DNA from: Oscillospiraceae bacterium
GTDB taxonomy: Bacteria > Bacillota > Clostridia > Oscillospirales > Oscillospiraceae
NCBI GenBank assembly: GCA_020025545.1
Contig: JAHHRX010000014.1
Location: 1 to 46,128, forward strand
DNA length: 46,128 bases
Direction of reading: 5' to 3'
The stretch's first letter is position 1; the number at the start of each line of letters is the position of its first letter. Positions 42,161 through 46,128 of the stretch are shown here, one piece after another. The notes beneath the pieces are model-generated. The model was given only the letters and a program-made list of their open reading frames with translations. It had not been told where the DNA came from and did no database searches. A program made the translations under genes and the position numbers.

Positions 42161-42237
42161 TATGAGTTCCTCCAATAGGTTAAAATATTTTGACATTTTT
42201 GTGCGTATGAAGTACAATGTCTTCAAATCGCTCGATA

Positions 42238-42266
42238 CTTATACCATATCAAAAATCAAAAGTCAA
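42238..42266 (-). promoter_or_regulatory. Promoter for rplM-rpsI
   Basis: On the minus strand TTGACT (42266-42261) and TATAAG (42243-42238) are 17 bp apart. The leader is about 70 nt. Confidence 0.8.
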
Positions 42267-42385
42267 CCCATTTTTTGTACATTTTTATAGAATATAGTGT
42301 AAACTCTTAAATGCTTTGATTTACTCGCTAAATCTCTCGAATACTCACTTGCTAAAAACAAACAAAAACAGGAGGATTTCTTACT

Positions 42386-43129
42386 ATGCAAAAGTTATTG
42401 GGCCTTGTCCGCCGCTGCGTGGAGGACTATGACATGATTTCAGCCGGAGATCGCATTGGCGTCGGTGTGTCCGGCGGCAAGGATTCGCTGGTACTTTTAC
42501 AGCTTCTTTCCGGGCTGCGCCAGTTTTCGGACAAGCCTTTTTCTTTGGAGGCGATTACCATTGACATGGGACTGGGAATGGATTTTTCCGGCGTGCAGAA
42601 ATTCTGTGACAGTCTGGATGTGCCTTACACGGTGGTAAAAACGCAGATCGGCCCCATTATTTTTGATTACAGAAAAGAAAAGAATCCGTGTTCCATGTGT
42701 TCCAAAATGCGCCGGGGAGCGTTGAATCAGGCAATCCTTGACCGTGGAATTACCAAGCTCGCTCTTGGGCATCATTATGACGATGCTGTGGAAACATTTT
42801 TGATGTCTCTTATTTTTGAGGGGCGCATCAGCTGTTTCCAGCCGGTGACATATCTTGACCGCACAGGGGTGACGCAGATCCGCCCGATGCTGTATATCCA
42901 TGACCGTACGATTGAGCATTTTGCGCAGCGGATGGAGCTGCCGGTGGTGGCAAACCGCTGCCCTGCGGATAAAAACACAAAGCGGGAGGAAATCAAACAG
43001 CTGATTTTTGACCTGAGCAATACCTATCCCGATTTAAAAGAGCGGATTTTCGGCGCCATGCAGCGCTATCCGCTGGCACAATGGGAGCCGAAAGGGCGGT
43101 ACAAGCGTCCTGTTGATGACGAAAAGTAA
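42386..43129 (+). CDS. TtcA-family PP-loop tRNA thiolase
   Basis: This 247-aa protein has the PP-loop SGGKDS (residues 29-34). The Cys pair CSMC (about 103-106) is the kind that binds an iron-sulfur cluster in TtcA, and LGHHYDDAVET follows. TtcA thiolates C32 in tRNA. Clostridial homologues of this short type are usually annotated TtcA-like, and the exact tRNA position is not proven. AGGAGG precedes the ATG. The promoter is unclear; TTGTAC (42275) with TGTAAA (42298) is a weak candidate. Confidence 0.85.
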   Translation: MQKLLGLVRRCVEDYDMISAGDRIGVGVSGGKDSLVLLQLLSGLRQFSDKPFSLEAITIDMGLGMDFSGVQKFCDSLDVPYTVVKTQIGPIIFDYRKEKNPCSMCSKMRRGALNQAILDRGITKLALGHHYDDAVETFLMSLIFEGRISCFQPVTYLDRTGVTQIRPMLYIHDRTIEHFAQRMELPVVANRCPADKNTKREEIKQLIFDLSNTYPDLKERIFGAMQRYPLAQWEPKGRYKRPVDDEK

Positions 43130-43190
43130 AATCCCATGTATGCCGTTGTTCCCCTTGGGGAATAATCCCTCCATAAGGAGGCGGTAAATT

Positions 43191-43451
43191 ATGGTAAAAG
43201 GTATTTCCCGGCAGGTCATTGTGGTGCGCTCGCCGGATCCAAAGCTGTTTGAACAGGCAATTTTTATTCTCCGTGCGGATGCGCCGGAGCAGGGAATCAC
43301 AGAATCGCAGCTTCTCAGGGAGGCACGGCGGGCTGTCCGGCATCCGGCTCCGGAGAAAAAGTGGCAGAGTGTGCTGGGATTCGGCGCTGTATGGGCTTGC
43401 GGTGGTGCGGCAGTGACAGGGCTTGTCTGGCTGCTGACAGTGTTACTATGA
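43191..43451 (+). CDS. Small unknown protein with one C-terminal membrane helix
   Basis: I do not recognise this 86-aa protein. The N-terminal part (1-55) is soluble and charged, with VKGISRQVIVVRSPDPKLFEQAIFILR and an Arg-rich helix around 43-52. Residues of about 61-86 form one membrane helix, so it is a tail-anchored protein with its body in the cytoplasm. AAGGAGG before the ATG gives good support for translation. It stands between the TtcA-like gene and the dus gene, whose -35 begins 2 bp after its stop codon. Confidence 0.75.
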   Translation: MVKGISRQVIVVRSPDPKLFEQAIFILRADAPEQGITESQLLREARRAVRHPAPEKKWQSVLGFGAVWACGGAAVTGLVWLLTVLL

Positions 43452-43452
43452 C

Positions 43453-43481
43453 TTGAACACTTCGGAGAATTATGGTACAAT
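43453..43481 (+). promoter_or_regulatory. Promoter for the dihydrouridine synthase gene
   Basis: TTGAAC (43453-43458) and TACAAT (43476-43481) are 17 bp apart, about 50 bp before the start codon. Confidence 0.75.
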
Positions 43482-43532
43482 AACCGTCAGCGGTTTTAAA
43501 ATACAGCGATGCTGAAGAAAGAGAGTAGCAAT

Positions 43533-44498
43533 ATGCGTATCGGCAATTTGGAAGTGAAGAATCCTGTTGCACTGGGACCTATGGCAGGGGTAACGGACCT
43601 TGCATTCCGCACGGTCTGTGCGGAGCTGGGAGCCAATATCACCGTGACGGAGATGGTTTCCTCCCGGGCGCTGGTATATAAAGATAAGAAGAGCGCCGGA
43701 CTTCTCAAGAAGAATCCCGGCAGCCTGTGCGGTGCGCAGATCTTCGGCAATGATCCGGCGGTCATGGCGGAAGCGGCGGGACTGGCCCTCGATATTTCCG
43801 GCTGCGATTTTCTGGACATCAACATGGGCTGCCCCATGCCGAAAATTGCCAATTCCGGGGACGGATGCGGCCTTATGCGGACGCCGGAGCTGGCAGGGGA
43901 TATCGTGAAAGCGGTTGTGGAGGCTGTGAATGTTCCTGTAACGGTCAAATGCCGTTTGGGCTGGGATCGGGGAAGCCTCAATGTTGTAGATTTTACAAAG
44001 CGAATGGAGGACAACGGCGCTGCCATGGTGGCAGTGCACGCAAGAACCAGAGGAATGCTTTATTCCGGCGTGGCAGACTGGGATATGATTACGAAGGTAA
44101 AGCAAAACCTTACGATTCCGGTACTGGCCAACGGCGATATTGTAAGCGGCGAGACGGCGGTAAAATGCCTGAAACGCACCGGCGCAGACGGCGTGATGAT
44201 CGCACGGGCATCTTTCGGAGACCCGTGGATTTTTGCGGAAACAAAGGCTGCATTGGCAGGAGACCCGATTCCGGAGCGTCCCTGCCTCAAGGACCGGATT
44301 GCTTTGGCAGTTCGGCAGTTTGAAATTTCGGAAGCGGATCACGGAGAACATATCGCCTGTCTGGAGGCAAGAAAGCATTTTGCATGGTATCTTCGGGGCG
44401 TTCCTCACAGCAGTTACTATAAAAATCAAATTTCGTCGCTTTGCACCATGGAGGATATTTATCGTATCGCCAAAGAAATCAGCCGAGATTTGAAATAA
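43533..44498 (+). CDS. tRNA-dihydrouridine synthase (DusB type)
   Basis: This 321-aa FMN enzyme reduces uridines in tRNA. It has the barrel start LGPMAGVTDLAFR, the catalytic Cys in INMGCPMPKI, VTVKCRLGW, VHARTRGMLYSG, the FMN-binding IPVLANGDI, and IARASFGDPWIF. In Firmicutes the DusB type usually lies near lysS or the folate genes; here it stands alone behind its own promoter. The ATG at 43533 (family start MRIGNLEVKNPV) is used, with AGAGAG upstream; an ATG at 43509 adds eight residues. Confidence 0.92.
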   Translation: MRIGNLEVKNPVALGPMAGVTDLAFRTVCAELGANITVTEMVSSRALVYKDKKSAGLLKKNPGSLCGAQIFGNDPAVMAEAAGLALDISGCDFLDINMGCPMPKIANSGDGCGLMRTPELAGDIVKAVVEAVNVPVTVKCRLGWDRGSLNVVDFTKRMEDNGAAMVAVHARTRGMLYSGVADWDMITKVKQNLTIPVLANGDIVSGETAVKCLKRTGADGVMIARASFGDPWIFAETKAALAGDPIPERPCLKDRIALAVRQFEISEADHGEHIACLEARKHFAWYLRGVPHSSYYKNQISSLCTMEDIYRIAKEISRDLK

Positions 44499-44551
44499 GT
44501 GGAAAGTATAAAATTTCCGTCGTTTCGTACCCTATCTAAGAGGTGATTGGG

Positions 44552-45508
44552 ATGAAATGGCGGATTTTTATTTGCATTCTATTAGCGCTGTCCTTTGCAA
44601 TTCCCGTAGGAGCAGAGCGGGTGCGGTGGGTGGATTTTAAGGTTCCATACGAATCCTTAAAGTTTGCCATGGAGCAGGATATCGAAACAGATCAGCAGGA
44701 AAAGCATATTTCGTGGATTGACATTCTGGCGCTGGCGGCCTGCCGCACCGGGGGAAAGTGCGGTCTGCCGTCGGTCAAAAAAGCGGCGCAGCAGCTAAAA
44801 GGGGATTCGCTCCCGCAGGAACTGGCTGGGGATGCAGGCAAATATTTTGACTACTATCACACCGCTTTTCAGGGGGCACTGGGGGGGCTTTTGGGAAACT
44901 TCGCCATTTATAAGGACGGCGAGTGGCAGTGCCGGTACGGACTGAAAGCATTTTCTCCCATTGCAGCCGGATACGGTTACAGCCACTATGATGATTTCGG
45001 CGCAGGCCGTTCCTTCGGATTTAAGCGCAAGCACTTGGGCAACGACTTAATGGGAAGCGCAGGAACACCCATTGTGGCGGTAGAAGGCGGTGTGGTGGAA
45101 GCCATGGGGTGGAACCGCTACGGCGGATGGCGGGTCGGTATTCGCTCTTTTGACAGTAAACGCTATTACTATTATGCCCACCTGCAAAAAAATCACCCCT
45201 TTGCCCAGGGGCTTCAGGAGGGGGATCTTGTAAATGCCGGGGATCTGATTGGTTTCATGGGAAATACAGGCTATTCCGATAAAGAAAATGTCTGCAACAT
45301 TGAAACGGTGCATCTGCATTTTGGCATGGAGCTGGTGTTTGACGAAAGTCAAAAGGAGTGCAACAGTGAAATCTGGATCGATGTATATGATATTGTGCGG
45401 CTTTTAAACAGTCACCGCAGCAGTCTCAAAAAGGATCAGGACGGATGGCAGAGGCAGTACCCTTACCGGGACCTTGACACACAGGAGTGGAAAGAAAGAG
45501 CAAACTAA
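44552..45508 (+). CDS. Secreted M23-family metallopeptidase
   Basis: This 318-aa protein has a signal or anchor helix (about 3-22), an unassigned region (25-140), and an M23 (LytM/lysostaphin) domain (about 150-275). The zinc residues are intact: HxxxD in KHLGNDL and HxH in VHLHFG. The family cleaves peptide bridges in peptidoglycan. The compact size and single hydrophobic start resemble the spore and cell-wall M23 proteins of Clostridia, but no sporulation context is seen. AGAGGTG precedes the ATG at 44552; a GTG at 44543 overlaps that site. Confidence 0.88.
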   Translation: MKWRIFICILLALSFAIPVGAERVRWVDFKVPYESLKFAMEQDIETDQQEKHISWIDILALAACRTGGKCGLPSVKKAAQQLKGDSLPQELAGDAGKYFDYYHTAFQGALGGLLGNFAIYKDGEWQCRYGLKAFSPIAAGYGYSHYDDFGAGRSFGFKRKHLGNDLMGSAGTPIVAVEGGVVEAMGWNRYGGWRVGIRSFDSKRYYYYAHLQKNHPFAQGLQEGDLVNAGDLIGFMGNTGYSDKENVCNIETVHLHFGMELVFDESQKECNSEIWIDVYDIVRLLNSHRSSLKKDQDGWQRQYPYRDLDTQEWKERAN

Positions 45509-45592
45509 AAGAGCGCAGTGCAGTTTGCATACGCCAGATGAGGAAGTAATTTAGAAAGCACAAAAATTTTTAATCCGGCAATGCAAAATGTA

Positions 45593-45636
45593 AATTCCGA
45601 GGATGGTTCAATGTGAATCGGCCTCGGAATTTTTTG
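45593..45636 (+). terminator. Terminator after the M23 gene
   Basis: AATTCCGAGG (45593-45602) pairs with CCTCGGAATT (45622-45631). An inner TTCA/TGAA stem is in the loop, and a TTTTTG run follows. The 45509-45592 stretch before it holds nothing I can identify. Confidence 0.75.
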
Positions 45637-45700
45637 TATCCTGAATCGCACATTCATATTTCTGGGAAGATCCCTGTAAAATGAAAGCACAATTAAACTA

Positions 45701-46128
45701 AAATGCGCAATCCTATTTCAGACTGCCAAGGATTAGGAATGTGATAGGATAGAAAGGCTTTACGGCTGGTGGAGATGACTAAATTACTAAGCCCTTTCCT
45801 TTGGCAGAGCTGAAAGTACTTCTTGCCCAAGGTGAGCCGATGCATTTACTCCGCAGAGAGTATGAAATTATCAGGATGCTTTCCCTGAATCCGGAGCAGG
45901 TGTTCAGACGCAGTTGTATCTACGAAACCATATGGGGATTGGAGACCGGCGGTGATGATATGGAAGCGCTGGCTTCAATTTGTGAAAATCTTTGCTCCAA
46001 TGCGTTGTAATATGTTAAAGACACTCTGACAATCACTGCAGTCCGGCATCAGATATGCTGAAGCTGGTGTTTTTGGATGATGGACCCGGCTTCTCATCTG
46101 AGGGCCTGAAAGTGGCTGCACAGCCCTA
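45701..46128 (+). pseudogene. Remnant of a two-component system (OmpR-type regulator joined to histidine kinase)
   Basis: Translated pieces match a response regulator and its kinase, broken by stops and shifts. ILFQTAKD (from 45710) then a TAG (45734-45736) and CDRIE recall receiver strand 4. After a frame change, GFTAGGDD is followed by a TAA (45780-45782) where GADDY normally has Tyr, and by ITKPFPLAELK. Then LLRREYEIIRML and QVFRRSCIYETIWG resemble the OmpR winged helix without its first strands. The frame goes straight on into ICENLCSNAL, a kinase N-box, a TAA (46008-46010), LTITAVRH, another shift near 46052, and FLDDGPGF, the kinase G1 box. It runs off the window. An open piece at 45801-46010 is not a real gene. 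Confidence 0.8.

Noticed and set aside
45801..46010. Small 69-codon gene
   Set aside because: It starts at a TTG without a ribosome-binding site and is the middle of the decayed regulator-kinase remnant.

Overview
The window looks like a chromosomal segment of a spore-forming Clostridia member (Bacillota), most plausibly an Oscillospirales/Ruminococcaceae-type anaerobe. The evidence is spoIVA, HPr kinase/phosphorylase, a T-box leader on thrS, G5/3D-domain and YfhO proteins typical of Firmicutes, a spoIVA/der/plsY/gpsA neighbourhood recalling that of Bacillus subtilis, and a cohesin/dockerin gene pair. The species cannot be fixed from the sequence alone. I see no tRNA or rRNA gene, CRISPR array, insertion sequence or prophage block; most genes are housekeeping.

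Layout. 1-1.6 kb: end of rpmA, then obg behind a leader holding three 25-bp repeats. 1.7-7.9 kb: a rightward run of an AraC regulator, a D-2-hydroxyacid dehydrogenase, ymdB, a YhaO/YhaN-like nuclease-ATPase pair and a Cys-ladder protein. 8-11.3 kb (leftward): a G5/3D-domain cell-wall protein, rsmA, a HAD phosphatase and a CAT-like acetyltransferase. 11.7-16.1 kb: T-box leader and thrS, then ydcF, an M42 peptidase and a zinc-ribbon membrane protein. 16.2-18 kb (leftward): tcdA and an XRE-LiaF fusion regulator. 18.2-19.9 kb: a LURP-one protein, luxS and mtnN, the last two forming the S-adenosylhomocysteine detoxification/AI-2 route. 19.9-29.7 kb (leftward): a TraB-type lipoprotein, tex, yfhO, a PH-domain protein and spoIVA. 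30-33.8 kb: yceD-rpmF and der-plsY-gpsA. 33.9-37.3 kb: rpmB, hprK-rluA and mnmA. 37.5-41 kb: a secreted lysozyme ending in a dockerin, followed by a membrane-anchored cohesin-like protein. 41.3-42.2 kb (leftward): rplM-rpsI. 42.4-45.5 kb: a TtcA-like thiolase, a small membrane protein, a dihydrouridine synthase and an M23 peptidase. From about 45.7 kb to the end lies a decayed two-component system.

The most interesting system is at 37.5-41 kb. A GH24-type lysozyme with a C-terminal type I dockerin sits 32 bp upstream of a protein with an N-terminal cohesin-like domain, Cys/His-rich repeats and a C-terminal membrane anchor. This suggests that cohesin-dockerin docking, best known from cellulosomes, is used here to hold a peptidoglycan hydrolase at the cell surface. 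Other points are promoters nested inside upstream terminators (obg, araC, rsmA), a TGS-less ThrRS with a changed amino-acid-binding motif, an XRE-membrane-LiaF fusion beside two identical CAAC-N5-GTTG dyads, a protein with a CxxCxxCxxCxxC ladder, and the fossil two-component system at the right edge.

Promoters, terminators and domains were assigned by eye from consensus motifs and reading frames; no similarity search or folding program was run.
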